Assembly (NCBI RefSeq): GCF_028502605.1
Contig: NC_079233.1
Span: 4,836,001 to 4,900,000, forward strand
DNA: 64,000 nt
Reading direction: 5' to 3'
DNA from: Trichoderma breve
Taxonomy: Eukaryota > Ascomycota > Sordariomycetes > Hypocreales > Hypocreaceae
Under the pieces are notes generated by a model, which was not told the origin of the DNA, made no database searches, and saw only the letters and a list, made by a program, of their open reading frames with translations. The position numbers and the translations under genes were made by a program. How positions within the stretch are numbered: the stretch's first letter is position 1; each line of letters starts with the position of its first letter. Below, piece by piece: positions 1 through 10,624 of the stretch.

Positions 1-1
1 C

Positions 2-388
2 GAGATGGACACGTCCACCCGCCAGGAGCAGGTCCGCGAGGCCCGTCGCAAGTTCGAGGCCAAGGAGAAGGAAAAGGAAGAAAAGTATGCTCGTGAGCAG
101 ATCCTCAAGCGGGAGCGTGCTGCCGCCAAGGAAGCCCACAAGAATGAGCGGGCGCAGGCTCAGAAGCGAAAGACGAGCTTTGGACACACCAGCACCCTCT
201 CCAGCGCGAGAAACTCGTCCAGCGTCCGCGAAAAGACCGAGTCCGATCCGCTCAACGGAGGCCAGGCGCAAGAGCCGCAGTTCCAGGCCCCCTCCAGAAG
301 CAAGACGGCCAAGCGCAGGACAAACAGCCTCTGGACCGCCTTCATGCTTTGGCTGAGAACCCGCCTTCTTAAGCTGGCCAGGCGATAG
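2..388 (+). CDS. C-terminal part of an unrecognised charged coiled-coil protein (5' truncated by window edge)
   Basis: The reading frame is open from the first bases of the window to the TAG at 386-388, so this is most likely the 3' end of a gene that starts upstream. About the first 60 visible residues are very rich in Lys, Arg and Glu with heptad-like spacing, which suggests a long charged helix or coiled coil. The tail is Ser/Arg-rich and ends in a basic, Leu-containing stretch (LWLRTRLLKLARR). No catalytic motif or named domain is visible. The first Met at position 5 is probably internal rather than a true start. I do not recognise the family and assign no function. Composition is coding-like, but an intron near the 3' end cannot be excluded. 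Confidence 0.5.
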   Translation, partial: EMDTSTRQEQVREARRKFEAKEKEKEEKYAREQILKRERAAAKEAHKNERAQAQKRKTSFGHTSTLSSARNSSSVREKTESDPLNGGQAQEPQFQAPSRSKTAKRRTNSLWTAFMLWLRTRLLKLARR

Positions 389-1966
389 GAGAGCCAGAAC
401 CCTTTCAAGGCTTCTCAGAAGAGCAGTGACAAAGCGCAGGCTGCTTCCAATTCCGACTGCTACATTATATCAACAACCTACACTCAACGCGCACGGGTCC
501 GTTCAACCGCTGGATTCGATTAATCGGTAGCCTACCGCTACTAAACATTTTCCTATTGCCTCGGCCATTTACTGAGGACATACATACACCACACGTATGT
601 GTGTATGTATAATTATTTCTCCTTCGCCCTCATACCACTCATCATCAATCGATTTAGCGAATCATATGAAACTACTAGCGAGGCTGAGATGCTGGATTTT
701 GCCAACATCTCCATTATTTATGATTTTTTTTCTCTTTTTCTCTCACGGCCCTTTGATACAGATGGGGAGCAACAGACCCCAGGCGAACGCAGCATCTGGC
801 AATGCCGTTTTTTATCATCTTTTGACGCGAATCACAATGCAAACTTGTCTTTCTGCGAGGCGTTACGGAAACCGGAATTAGTACAAGCATAAGGGCGGAA
901 ATGTTTGACAGCTTTTTTTTTCTTTAATCTCTCACTCACACACATTTGTTGAGTTTTGATGAAATTTTTCTATACTTGACCCATTTCGCTTGGGTCCATT
1001 ACGAATTGCATACAGGAGGAAATACACATTTTAGGGGCATCAATGCTTTGGAGCGTTAGAACAGGAAAGGAGAATTTCCTTGGGAGCCCAAGCAAATAAC
1101 AAAGAAACAAACCAACAAATTAACAAAACATTACGAATTTTTTCACCAAAAAAATTTGAATATCATGGACAGACTTTTTGGAGAAAGTAGGACGATTTGG
1201 TCTTGTCCCAAAGGTGGCTTCTTGTTCGGAGATTGGTTACGGATCGCTTGGGGAAGTGTCTTGGATTTGACGCTCGTGAGTTTTCGGGGAGGCAGTTTTG
1301 GCGGAGGTTGGATGGGGATTAATAGAGGCGAGGGATCCGTACAATCTGTAGTTGTTGTTTTAGGCTAGTTGGTGTGGAATACGAACAAGTTGGCACTCAA
1401 AAATCTGGTTTCTCGCCTTTCGTGTGCATGTTTTTGTTTTTGTTGTTTTTGAAGCGGGCATGTGGGATGTCATATGCAACAGGCAGGCTATTGGAGCGGC
1501 TGTATTGATTGGTTCAACTTTGGGGATGTTTGTTTACGGATCTTTTAAACGACAGGTCGTTCATGTTTACAAGTGGAGTGGCATCATTGTACATGAACGA
1601 ATGATGTGATTCGCTGGAAAGGGCTTTTGCCTAATGGGGATCACCAGGGGCGCAGCGATGATCTTGAGGTTTGGAGCGTGTTTTTTGTGTGGTTGCACTC
1701 GGGGAAGTGGGTGGGCTGGTGGTGAGGGGAACGGTGAGGCTCGGTGAATGTGACAGTTTGCAGGTGTCGTGAATTCTTGAGACGTAGATTTTGATCACGC
1801 TTGTTTGAGACGGTGACTACATATGTGCTCACTCGTTTGAATAATGTGGTATTATTAGATGTATTGTTGACATGGCTTACGCACTTGTACATATCATCAT
1901 CATGTCTCTCTACTATACTGCAAGATATTTGTCTCTTCTTTATATTTTTGCATCTTCTCTCGTCAT
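389..1966. other. Intergenic region between convergent 3' ends
   Basis: This stretch lies between the end of the left-edge gene and the stop of the enoyl-CoA hydratase on the opposite strand. It contains T-rich tracts (for example 724-742 and 913-924) typical of fungal 3' UTRs and several short ORFs with no coding character. I see no gene, tRNA or repeat of note. Confidence 0.5.
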
Positions 1967-2878
1967 TCAAAGCTTTGATCTTGGCCTCACGTCCACTGCC
2001 GCCCACCAAGGATATCCCGGAGGAGCATTCTCATCAATGGTGTCCTTAAACTCAGGCTTTCTCTTCTGCAGAAAGCTCTCGATGCCCTCCCTCGCATCGT
2101 TGCTCCTCACAAGCGAGTAAAACATCTTGCTCTCCACCAGATGCGCCTCCTCTGGCGTTGCCGGCGCCCGGTAGATCTGGTTCTTCATCACCGTGGCCGA
2201 CACCATGCTCACATTGGCAGCAATCTCATCCGCAATCTTGAGCGCCGTGGGGAGCACCTGGTCCGCCTCGACGACCTCACTAAAGAGCCCGTCAAAGAGC
2301 TTGTGGCCCGCGGGATAGACGCCGCCCGTGGTGGCCAGGTGCAGGGCCTTTGCGGTGCCAATGAGGCGAGGCAGGAAGAAGCTGCTGCAGGCCTCAAGAC
2401 AGAAGCCGCGCTGGCCAAAGACGAAGCCGACTTTAGCGTCCTTGCTAGCGACGCGGATGTTTGCGGGGAGGGTCATGGTGATGCCGACGCCGACGGCGGA
2501 GCCGTTGAGGGCTGCGACGACGGGCTTGGTGCAGCGGTGGATGGCGAGGCTGACCTGCCCCCCCTCGTCGCGGTGCTGGTCCGGAGAAGAAGAGATCTGG
2601 CCGCCGGCGTTGAAGTCCATTCCCGCGCAGAAGAACTTGTTGGAAGGGTCGGAGGAGGTGAAGACGATGGCCTTGACGCGGGGGTCGGACGAGAGCTGGT
2701 CAAAGGCGGCGATGAGGGACGTAGCCATTTCCTGGGTGAAGGCGTTGCGGGCGGCGGGACGGTGAAGCTTGAGGATGATGACGGGGGTGACGGTCGGGGA
2801 GGAGGCTGGGTGGTGGGAGAATTGGAGGGTGGGGAGGGTGAAGGTGTTGTAGCTGGCGGGGAGGTTGGAGGAAGCCAT
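1967..2878 (-). CDS. Peroxisomal enoyl-CoA hydratase/isomerase family protein
   Basis: A 303-residue intronless ORF of the crotonase superfamily. It shows the oxyanion-hole segment FFCAGMD at residues 82-88, the second core motif GSAVGVGITM at 126-135, and RGFCLEACSSFFLPR at 157-171, whose Glu162 is in the position of the catalytic Glu of hydratases and isomerases. The last three residues are SKL, a canonical type 1 peroxisomal targeting signal. The protein therefore probably acts in peroxisomal fatty-acid beta-oxidation, hydrating or isomerising enoyl-CoA esters; the exact substrate cannot be read from sequence. Length is normal for the family. The ATG at 2878 is the first in frame and precedes the conserved domain by about 30 residues. 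A TATA-like element lies 183 bp upstream. The antisense strand is also open over this span, as a shadow of third-position GC. Confidence 0.9.
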   Translation of the reverse strand: MASSNLPASYNTFTLPTLQFSHHPASSPTVTPVIILKLHRPAARNAFTQEMATSLIAAFDQLSSDPRVKAIVFTSSDPSNKFFCAGMDFNAGGQISSSPDQHRDEGGQVSLAIHRCTKPVVAALNGSAVGVGITMTLPANIRVASKDAKVGFVFGQRGFCLEACSSFFLPRLIGTAKALHLATTGGVYPAGHKLFDGLFSEVVEADQVLPTALKIADEIAANVSMVSATVMKNQIYRAPATPEEAHLVESKMFYSLVRSNDAREGIESFLQKRKPEFKDTIDENAPPGYPWWAAVDVRPRSKL

Positions 2879-2906
2879 TGTGGTGATGAATTTCTCTCCC
2901 TGTCTT

Positions 2907-2937
2907 GATGGTGTAGATGGTGTAGATGGTGTAGATG
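2907..2937. repeat. 9-bp tandem repeat (GATGGTGTA) about 3.4 copies
   Basis: Three perfect copies of gatggtgta followed by a partial copy, about 30 bp upstream of the hydratase start codon and so probably in its 5' UTR. It is likely a replication-slippage minisatellite. Confidence 0.85.
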
Positions 2938-3060
2938 TGAGATATGCGAGATCTTAGTGTTGAGGTTGATGCGAGGTATGTAGAAGACGGGAGGTTTGAG
3001 ATGGCTCGATGGGGGTTGAGCGCTTGATATGAGAATTATAATGATTAACTGAGACCTCGG

Positions 3061-3066
3061 TATATA
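3061..3066 (-). promoter_or_regulatory. TATA-like element of the enoyl-CoA hydratase gene
   Basis: The sequence tatata sits 183 bp upstream of the ATG at 2878 on the minus strand, a plausible core-promoter distance for a fungal gene with a short leader. A GATGA pentanucleotide array (3091-3110) lies just further upstream. This is inferred from position and motif only. Confidence 0.4.
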
Positions 3067-3090
3067 AGGCGCGGAATGAAGTCAATGGCG

Positions 3091-3110
3091 GATGAGATGA
3101 GATGAGATGT
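3091..3110. repeat. GATGA pentanucleotide array
   Basis: Three GATGA units and one GATGT unit in tandem, in the promoter region of the hydratase gene. Confidence 0.8.
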
Positions 3111-3832
3111 GAGATTCATTTCTCTTGTCGATAGATAGATATTCATCGTCCACAAGAGCTCATGATGACAGTCTGCAACGCGTTTGCCGTGGACCTCGGC
3201 TCCCCACACTCTGCCGCAGCCGAACTATCACCGTTTAGGTCTAGCCTTGAATGTTGTACTTCGGTACTCGGGTAGGTCTCCACTACCTGGAGGCGCCTCG
3301 AGATTCGGATTAGTTTGGATCGAGTTTATATGCTATTAGTGGAATTTTAAGGTTTGCGATTGGTATAAGTCGCGTTTGTAATGTGATAACGTGAAGCGGT
3401 TTTCTAGTGACTTACTTAGAGAGGCTCTCCTATCCATCTCCGTATCACCGCTATGAATGGAACAGGTATGTCTCCCCTATCACCCAAGTTTATGGCATGG
3501 AAGGAATAAGAATTGAGTAGGGCCGATAATGCAGGCAGACTGTTATTATTATCCATCAAGGTAGTTCACGAAGAAGTAACTGAAGCCTAGTAGAATATTC
3601 TAGATTAAATAGTATAACGCTGTTGCCTCAAATATCGCCGATCATGGAGCGGTAGTATTGATGTCAGTGATCACTTAGGCATGTGAAATCACGACACTGC
3701 TCCTGCTTCCATGATTTACTCTGAAACGGAGAAAAACTGTAAACCCATGGCCGCGTAATCAAAGCCTCTCTATGTAACTGTACTACAACGCAACAGAACC
3801 CAAATTTGGGCTCAACAATTGTGACCCATTAA

Positions 3833-4081
3833 GTACGAGAGCTGGTGGATTTAATAGTTCGAGATCGTTATCCAAGAGCATATTTCATATCAACTTCAAC
3901 CCCAACAGTGGAGAGTATCTTCAAAGCTAATGGAACCCACATGAACACTACGCAGCTCGATGTTGATATACACCGTGAATATGCCGAGAGGGAGAAAGAT
4001 GGCGTGGATATTTGGGCCGATATGGAAAGCCTAATGCTCTCTGGATTTGGAAGCTCAAAAAGAGGTGTTCCGTGGGCCTAA
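3833..4081 (+). pseudogene. Possible remnant or terminal exon of an unrecognised protein
   Basis: The frame is open from just after an in-frame TAA near 3830 to the TAA at 4079-4081, giving about 80 codons. The visible peptide (including RYPRAYFISTSTPTVESIF and DVDIHREYAEREKDGVDIWADM) looks coding in composition, with balanced residues and Asp/Glu/Tyr-rich helical segments. There is no ATG near the 5' end; the frame begins with a GTG that fungi would not normally use, and the first Met is well inside. I see no convincing upstream exon. It could be the last exon of a degraded gene, or a chance ORF. I do not recognise the family. Confidence 0.25.
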
Positions 4082-4448
4082 TCTCGCCCTAAAGTATAAT
4101 CACACGAGCAGTATAAGTAAATCACTCTCCCATCCAAAAAGAGATAGGCCCTCTTTTTCTCTTCGCATCAAGCAGGGGTTCTAGCCTCATTGGAAGCCAT
4201 ATTCGCACCGATTGGGCGAATTATTTGGGTCTTGGAGGTGATGAAAGAGCCCTTGCTCTGAAATCCCATTTTATTTGTCTCTTGACTTGTGTTAATGCTG
4301 TCGTGCAGAATGTTCCAACGAAAGCGAGGGAGTTGAGCCTTGGAGATCACATCTCGGATCATCTAGCACGAAGCCGCATTTCCCTCTCCACGGCAGCCAT
4401 GTTGAAGTAGGGCCCCAAACCAATCAATCACACCACATCTCACGGGAT

Positions 4449-4519
4449 CTATAGCCATAACTTGAGCAGCTACAAGGATCAACAGACACCCGCAAGTCCT
4501 CAATATGTCATGGCTATAG
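4449..4519. repeat. Short perfect inverted repeat with 10-bp arms
   Basis: The arm ctatagccat at 4449-4458 and its exact reverse complement atggctatag at 4510-4519 flank 51 bp. The right arm abuts the left arm of the larger inverted repeat that begins at 4519, giving two adjacent potential hairpins. Confidence 0.7.
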
Positions 4520-4627
4520 TACACTCCGCAGGCATCTAATTTGTTAGCTTGGTACTTTTCAGGTTGTGAGTGGCAAGTTGATGACAATCAATACCAAGCT
4601 AACAAAGTAGATGCTGGCGGAGTGTAC
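4519..4627. repeat. Imperfect inverted repeat, 37-bp arms, 35-bp loop
   Basis: The left arm at 4519-4555 and the reverse complement of the right arm at 4591-4627 match at 33 of 37 positions by direct reading. The spacer is 35 bp. Each arm begins outward with gtacactccgc and ends inward with ttgttagcttggta. The four mismatches leave the same peptide-like reading (YQANK-DA-GVY) open on both strands, which is a consequence of the symmetry and not proof of coding. It could be a relic of a small terminal-inverted-repeat element or a hairpin-forming palindrome. No target-site duplication is obvious. Confidence 0.8.
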
Positions 4628-5302
4628 CTATGCGTGCGGCCGTTAGGGAAGATGACGTGGGGGGCAGATTGGCACAGGGGGAAACAAACGACTTGGCCAA
4701 TGAGGAATGAACTAATGATGGGATCAGGAAGTCGACGGACCGAATCGGACTCAGGTGGCAGGGCTATGCGATCGAATTCTCACGAGTTAAACAGAGCTAC
4801 GACTGCCTAGTATAAGTGCTCATGATGAGAAAGATGGGAAAGATGAGAATTCGCCTCATTGTCCTCTAGCTTCGATTGCCTGCCTAGCTGCCGCTAGTCC
4901 TATCTTGTCCAATGACGTCTAATTGATCGATATATTTGTCCTTTAATCGTCTTCTCCCTTTGCACCTTGATACGTTGTGGCTTGCGGCGCGTGAAAAACA
5001 ACCTTGGAAGTTTCCCATTGTAGACATAATTGCACCGAGAACCAAAAATAGCCCCATTTCTGCTTACCTAACCTACCTGTACCGCGTGCTATAAAGCGTG
5101 CCTGCTCCCCAAACAGGCTAGACCTGCCATATCAGCCAAGTACTTAGGCACTACATGGACCACTATTTAGGTCCAGAGATCCCAGATTCCTAGCGGCAGC
5201 GATCCCTCTCCACTGGGATTTTGCCAGTGCATTTGCATTTGCATCTGCATCCAACCGCCCTCACCATCTGACCTGGCATGCATCCCACGCGTTTCCGTCG
5301 CA

Positions 5303-7189
5303 ATGGTTTATGAGTGGGAGAAGCACAGGGAAGTCATCTTCCAGCTGTATATCCAAGATGGCCGGTCCTTGAGTCAGGTCATGATTCAGCTAGCCAGCGA
5401 GTATAGCTTCAGGCCCAAGTAAGTTAAATCGGCGAGTCCAGTTCCCCCATCAACTACAGCGCCCTCTGCGTGTCGTGGATCATCCAACATCATGGGTCGT
5501 AGTTGGCGGCAGCGGAAACTAACATTCTGCTGTAGGAAACGAGCATTGCAGGATCAACTCAAGAAATGGGGGTTTCTCAAGAAACAGCACCAAGTCAAGC
5601 CCGACGTCCCGCCGGGTCGGGTCACGGAGCTTTGGGAGCAGAACTTGTCGTGGCTACAGATAGCCCAACAGCTCCAACAAGAGGGCTTTCAAGTGACTGA
5701 ACAGGAAGTCGCCAAACTAGGCAAGGCCATGGGATTATACAATAGGCAAGGGGCCAGAGTTAGGTCCAAGTCTACCCAAAGCGGCATATCACAACCCTCT
5801 CCCGGGAGCTATTTTGATGGCGATTACGCAGGAGATGAATCCATGGTGCCTCGCCGTAATTCATCTGTATCATCAATTGAGTATTTTACTCCAAGATCCA
5901 AGGAGCCTGGAGATGCGATGAACCCAAACAGGATCACAGGGCATTCTCTGCGTCGTCGCAAGTCTGAAATGACGCTTACGGCGGCTAAACGCATGCTGGG
6001 AATAGATGACGAAAAAATTGCGGCACTCCGTAATACATTTACGGCTATCTGCAACCGCAGGGGTATTCGCTCAAAATCCCACACGACTGAAAAATGGGAT
6101 GAAGCAATAAGGGACCTGTTGCATGAGCACCCTGAATTATACCCCAGAGTGGGTACGTCCCCTGAGAACGTCGAGAGAAACATGAAAGCCTTGCATATCA
6201 TGTGCAGAAATTTTGCGAAAACAGAGCGTTTGGGGCCAAAGATGACGCAAACAGACGCCAAAAATGCCTTGGGATTAAATCCTGAGGAGGCTAGGGTGGC
6301 ACGAGAGATCATGATTACCCTTCTTAAAACAGGAGGGTTCGGAGACAAGCTCGCTGTGACGCCCACGCCTGATGCTTGGGAGTTGTTGATGGACCGCTGG
6401 GGCACCCGGTACGACAAGATTGGCAGGGCTAGGGCTTTGATCGAATCAGGTAACGATCCAGACGAGAAGAAACAAAAGGCATTGGTTGTGTTGTCGCGGG
6501 ACGTCTTGAAGAGGCTCCGCGATGATCGCCCTTCTCGACAGGCCAAAAGGAAGAGTGTCGACGACATGGATACGCTGCACTCAAAGCGTCCTCATGCCGA
6601 CAATACGGACGTGAACCTGTACACTGGGGAGTTGGAAACCCAGCCACAGCAAAATCCTCAGTTGTCTTTTGATGGAGCAGGCGTGGGAAATTATTCACCA
6701 ATGAAGACGTTTGATAATGTGCCTGAGAGTCCATTTACTTTCCAGGCAACGTCGAGCCCTGACACCGGCACCATGAATCCTTATCAACCGGTTCAGCCTT
6801 CATCTGGCAATTTTCCCTTGCATGAGGCACGGATATACGGTTTTCACGGGCACGCGAATATGTCGTTACCCGACATGTCGCAGTATCAGTCTCCCCCTGA
6901 GGCTCCGCTCCCCGGATTTGCGCACGCGAGCTTCACGGGTGCTCCCTATGCCACTCAGTCGCATGGCAATGCGTCATTTCATGCAGTGGCTTCAGGGCAG
7001 TGGCCCGCCGTTGACGACACTCCTGGCGTGCTTGGAGGTCCACCCAACGACGGCTCTGACGGTACTATGACGCTCGCCAATGGCCATGGTCACTTTGAAG
7101 CCCATTCATGGCCTCAAACGTCCATAGATGAAGCGGCATCTGCATATTGGCAACAGTTGATTACCGACTCGGCTGGACATCGGGCATAG
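5303..7189 (+). CDS. Clr5-domain protein with duplicated helical module, putative transcriptional regulator
   Basis: The model is join(5303..5418, 5536..7189), 589 residues. Exon 1 starts at the ATG at 5303 and gives the first half of a Clr5 domain (MVYEWEKHREVIFQLYIQDG, then a SLSQVMIQLASEYSFRP segment). A 117-nt intron with GTAAGT donor and TGTAG acceptor joins it in phase to KKRALQDQLKKWGFLKK, the typical second half. The next about 45 residues (ELWEQNLSWLQIAQQL) resemble another short helical DNA-binding-like unit. Two related modules of about 55 residues follow at roughly 186-245 and 275-330, sharing AK..LG(I/L)(D/N) and a later conserved Trp. The C-terminal third is Pro/Gln/Ser-rich and looks disordered. 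Clr5 domains occur at the N-terminus of many fungal proteins of mostly unknown function; nuclear regulatory activity is inference. Confidence 0.8.
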
Positions 7190-8010
7190 AGTATCGTCTG
7201 AGCAATGCCGCTTTATCTAAGAGTAAGAAGGGCTCAATCTTTTATTTCTTTTTCTTTTCCTCACCTCTTATCTTTTCTTGGCGTTACTTTTTTTTTTTTC
7301 TCGCCCATGTTTTTTCCTTCTTTTTGGTCATCCCCCTTTTCATTTTGGACTTTACTTTGATTTTGGTTTTTTGACTCATAACGCACGCATGGATGACAGC
7401 AAGAAAGCTGTATAGATGTCGTTGGAAGTCAGCAACGACGACTTGTCTTCGGCATTGGCGTTTTGGTTAAGGAAGGGTTATAGATGGAGTTTAGCAGGGT
7501 TTGTGAATATTGTCTGCTATTCAAATACGCATAACCACACCATAATGGGCGGTTACCGGTGTTAGGGGTTGGGTTAATTTTGGCATCCATGGATTGGATA
7601 TGGCATGGACACTCGGAGTTGGCTATTGCTGAGGGAAATCTGTTTACATTGTGCTGGGGGTTTGATTGGTTCGATTTCTATACCATTAGAAGTTTCTTGC
7701 ATTTCGTGTGGTATAATGAAGAATAGGTAATAAACATTGAATTCTTCAGTATTCGTATTCTCCGTTGAAAGACTACCGTGAAATGCCGAATCTAACACCG
7801 ACCCGCCGCTAACATCTTCTAAGCACTGACTTACTGACATCTTTGGCCCGCCCCCACCATTGCAAAAGCTAAGCTTCGCATTTCGCAATCGCCATCGATC
7901 ATTTTCAATGCAACTCAACCACACTGCAAACTGAGCGTCTGCTGTACTTTGCGTGCGGCAGCTGTCCCAGATCCAGGCCGCGGGCCCAATAGCATCGAAT
8001 AAGCAACCAA
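7190..8010. other. Intergenic region between Clr5-domain gene and D-lactate dehydrogenase
   Basis: It begins with a long T/C-rich tract (about 7235-7370) consistent with the 3' UTR of the upstream gene and then holds the promoter of the dehydrogenase. I see no gene or RNA here. Confidence 0.5.
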
Positions 8011-10086
8011 ATGCTCAAGTGTGGTTCGGCAGCGCATCCACTGCGCCGCGCACAGGCTCTGCGGAGCTTGGCTGCGGTGCGACCCGGAGCAGCTGCGCGA
8101 CACTATGCGACAGAGATTGAGCCCAAGGCGCCGAGGCAGGGCAATGAGCAGAAGCTGGGGAGGTCGTTCCAGGGCCAGGTCATGGGCAGCATCGGGGCTC
8201 GTCTGAGGAGGGAGCGCGAGCAGCGCGAGCAGTACGAGAAGTGGAGGGACATGAACGACCCTGCGAGGAATTGGATGCTGACTTTCTGTATGTGACGGGC
8301 TGCTGCTGGCTCTACAGCTGTCTCTTTTCCGTATACTGACATTTCTGGCGTCTTTAGTGTTCTTATCGAGCGTTGGCATTTCATACTGGCTGGGTACCTA
8401 CTGGCCGCGAGAACCCGAGCAGACCTCGACGTTGCCCTTATCCAAGACGAGACCACCGGCGCATAACGTCAAGCTGGAGAACATGCAGGCGGCATGGGCG
8501 GACTTTGTCAAGATTGTCGGAAAGGAAAATGTCAGCACGGACGAGGACCAGATAACTGCGCACTCTACATCGGACTGGACGAGCCACAAGGCCGGACCTG
8601 ACGACCGTTCGTTCTGCGTGGTGTATCCCGGCTCAACGGAGGAGGTGTCGGAGATTATGAAGATCTGCCACCTGAGGAAGATTCCGGTCTCTGCCTACAG
8701 TGGAGGAACTAGCATTGAGGGGCAGTTTACGCCGACGAGGAAGGGCATTTCCATCGACTTTGGCCGGATGGACAAGGTTCTGGCCTTGCACGAGGATGAT
8801 TTGGATGTGGTTGTTCAGCCTGCTGTTGGTTGGGAAGAATTGAATAGGGAGCTTGGAGAGAAGGGCCTGTTCTTCCCTCCGGACCCTGGCCCAGGAGCCA
8901 TGATCGGAGGCATGGTCGGAACTGGATGCAGCGGCACCAATGCTTACAGATATGGCACAATGAGGGAGTGGGTTCTTAGCTTGACGGTTGTCATGGCAGA
9001 CGGCACCATTCTCAAGACTCGGCAACGCCCTCGCAAGAGCTCTGCCGGCTACGACCTCACAAAGCTCTTTATTGGATCTGAAGGCACTCTCGGTCTGGTG
9101 ACGGAAGCTACGCTTAAGCTTACAGTTAAGCCCGAGTCTATGAGCGTCGCGGTGTGCTCATTTCCCTCGATTCGCCACGCAGCCAACTGTGTGAGCAAAG
9201 TTGTCGGCAAGGGCATCCCCGTTGCAGCCGTGGAGATTTTGGACGACAACCAGATGAAGGTCATCAACATATCCAAAACCACTTCTCGCACATGGACTGA
9301 GGCCCCTACCCTGTTTTTCAAGTTTACCGGAACACCCAGCGGCGTCAAGGAGCAGATTGCGCAGGTCCAAGCGCTCGCCTCGCAGGCCGGCAGCAAGTCA
9401 TTCGAGTTTGCCAAAAACGAGACTGAGCGCGACGAGCTGTGGAGTGCGAGAAAGGAAGCGCTCTGGAGCACCATGTCGGCGAAGAAGGAGGGCGATCGGG
9501 TCTGGACTGGGGACGTGGCTGTTCCGATGAGTAGGCTGCCGCAGTTGATTGAGGAGACCAAGGCGGATATTCAGAAGAGCGGGCTGTTTGCGTCTATCGT
9601 TGGGCATGTTGGAGATGGAAACTTTCATAGTAAGTAACATTTGGCGGAGTCTTTGAGTGAATGAGGCATGTTGCTAACCGGAGAAAAGCTATTCTTTTGT
9701 ACAACGATGCGCAGCGGAAAAAGGCCGAGGCGGTTGTTTCACGGATGGTGAAGCGGGCAGTTGAGCTCGAGGGCACAGTTTCTGTAAGTCGAGAACTATT
9801 TGACAAGAGAAGGGAAAAAAGCTTCACATACTGATCTTCTTGACAGGGAGAGCATGGCGTTGGTTTGGTTAAGAGAGACTACCTGCCTCATGAACTTGGG
9901 GAGACGACGGTGGATGCGATGCGCCAGGTAAGTCATACGAGCCACTCTCTTATACTCAACCTTTTTTTCATGAATATTAACGTGGGGATGTAGATCAAAA
10001 AGGCCTTTGATCCTCTGTGCTTGTTGAACTGCGACAAAGTTATCCGTATGCAGAAGCCCAAGAGCGGCGAGGTCAAGGAATGGTGA
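8011..10086 (+). CDS. D-lactate dehydrogenase (cytochrome), mitochondrial FAD-linked oxidase
   Basis: The model is join(8011..8287, 8358..9629, 9689..9783, 9847..9927, 9994..10086), 605 residues; all junctions are GT-AG and in phase. The N-terminus is Arg/Ala-rich without acids (MLKCGSAAHPLRRAQALRSL through RHYATE), a typical mitochondrial presequence. One hydrophobic segment spans the first splice junction at residues about 90-110, suggesting inner-membrane anchoring. The FAD-binding type 4 domain covers about residues 177-355, with the glycine-rich segments AYSGGTSIEG and PGPGAMIGGMVGTGCSG. The C-terminal FAD-oxidase domain carries GHVGDGNFH and GEHGVG, conserved in the DLD1/glycolate oxidase family. 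The enzyme oxidises D-lactate to pyruvate and passes electrons to cytochrome c. D-2-hydroxyglutarate dehydrogenase is a less likely alternative because of the presequence, anchor and overall match. Confidence 0.92.
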
Positions 10087-10624
10087 GGCCTTGAATGAGG
10101 AGTCTGATGAGGTTGATATCACGAGGCCCTAACCCTCCATGGAAAACTGTACTGTACTATATAACATGTATTTAAAACATCACCTTTTTTGGACAAGAGA
10201 CGCAATATCTGCTCTCTGTCTCAGCTCTATATTGGCAATATTGAAATCCGATGCATTCAAGTCACAAGCAACAAGCATCAAAATGCTTATCTAATCTCGC
10301 GCCCCACGCTATGCCGTCATCGGGGCAATCACAGGGTGCTGGTCCCTGCGCCAACTCCAAGCTCGTGACATTGCCAGCTGCTGAACGGCCCCAAATCAGC
10401 AACATTCCAGCGCCTCTTGGACCTTCATAACTGCTGCATAAGCAAATATTCCGAAATCATCGTACTATCGACGAATGCCTTTGTATTATCTTCACCCCCA
10501 AATAGCTCAACAAAGAACCGACGATTGATAAACCGCCCCGCTATACGTTCGTGCAAGAGTGTTGTCACTGCGTTTCCAACCCCGCTGACCCCTGGGTCTT
10601 GTCGCGTCTTCATCATCTCTCTCC
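10087..10624. other. Intergenic region upstream of the PHAF1-like gene
   Basis: This is the 3' flank of D-lactate dehydrogenase and the promoter and leader of the next gene. Short ORFs in it have no family features, and I see no RNA gene. Confidence 0.45.

Noticed and set aside
2141..2908. 255-codon plus-strand ORF
   Set aside because: It is the exact antisense shadow of the enoyl-CoA hydratase, with Gly/Asp-rich composition caused by GC-rich third positions and no family features.
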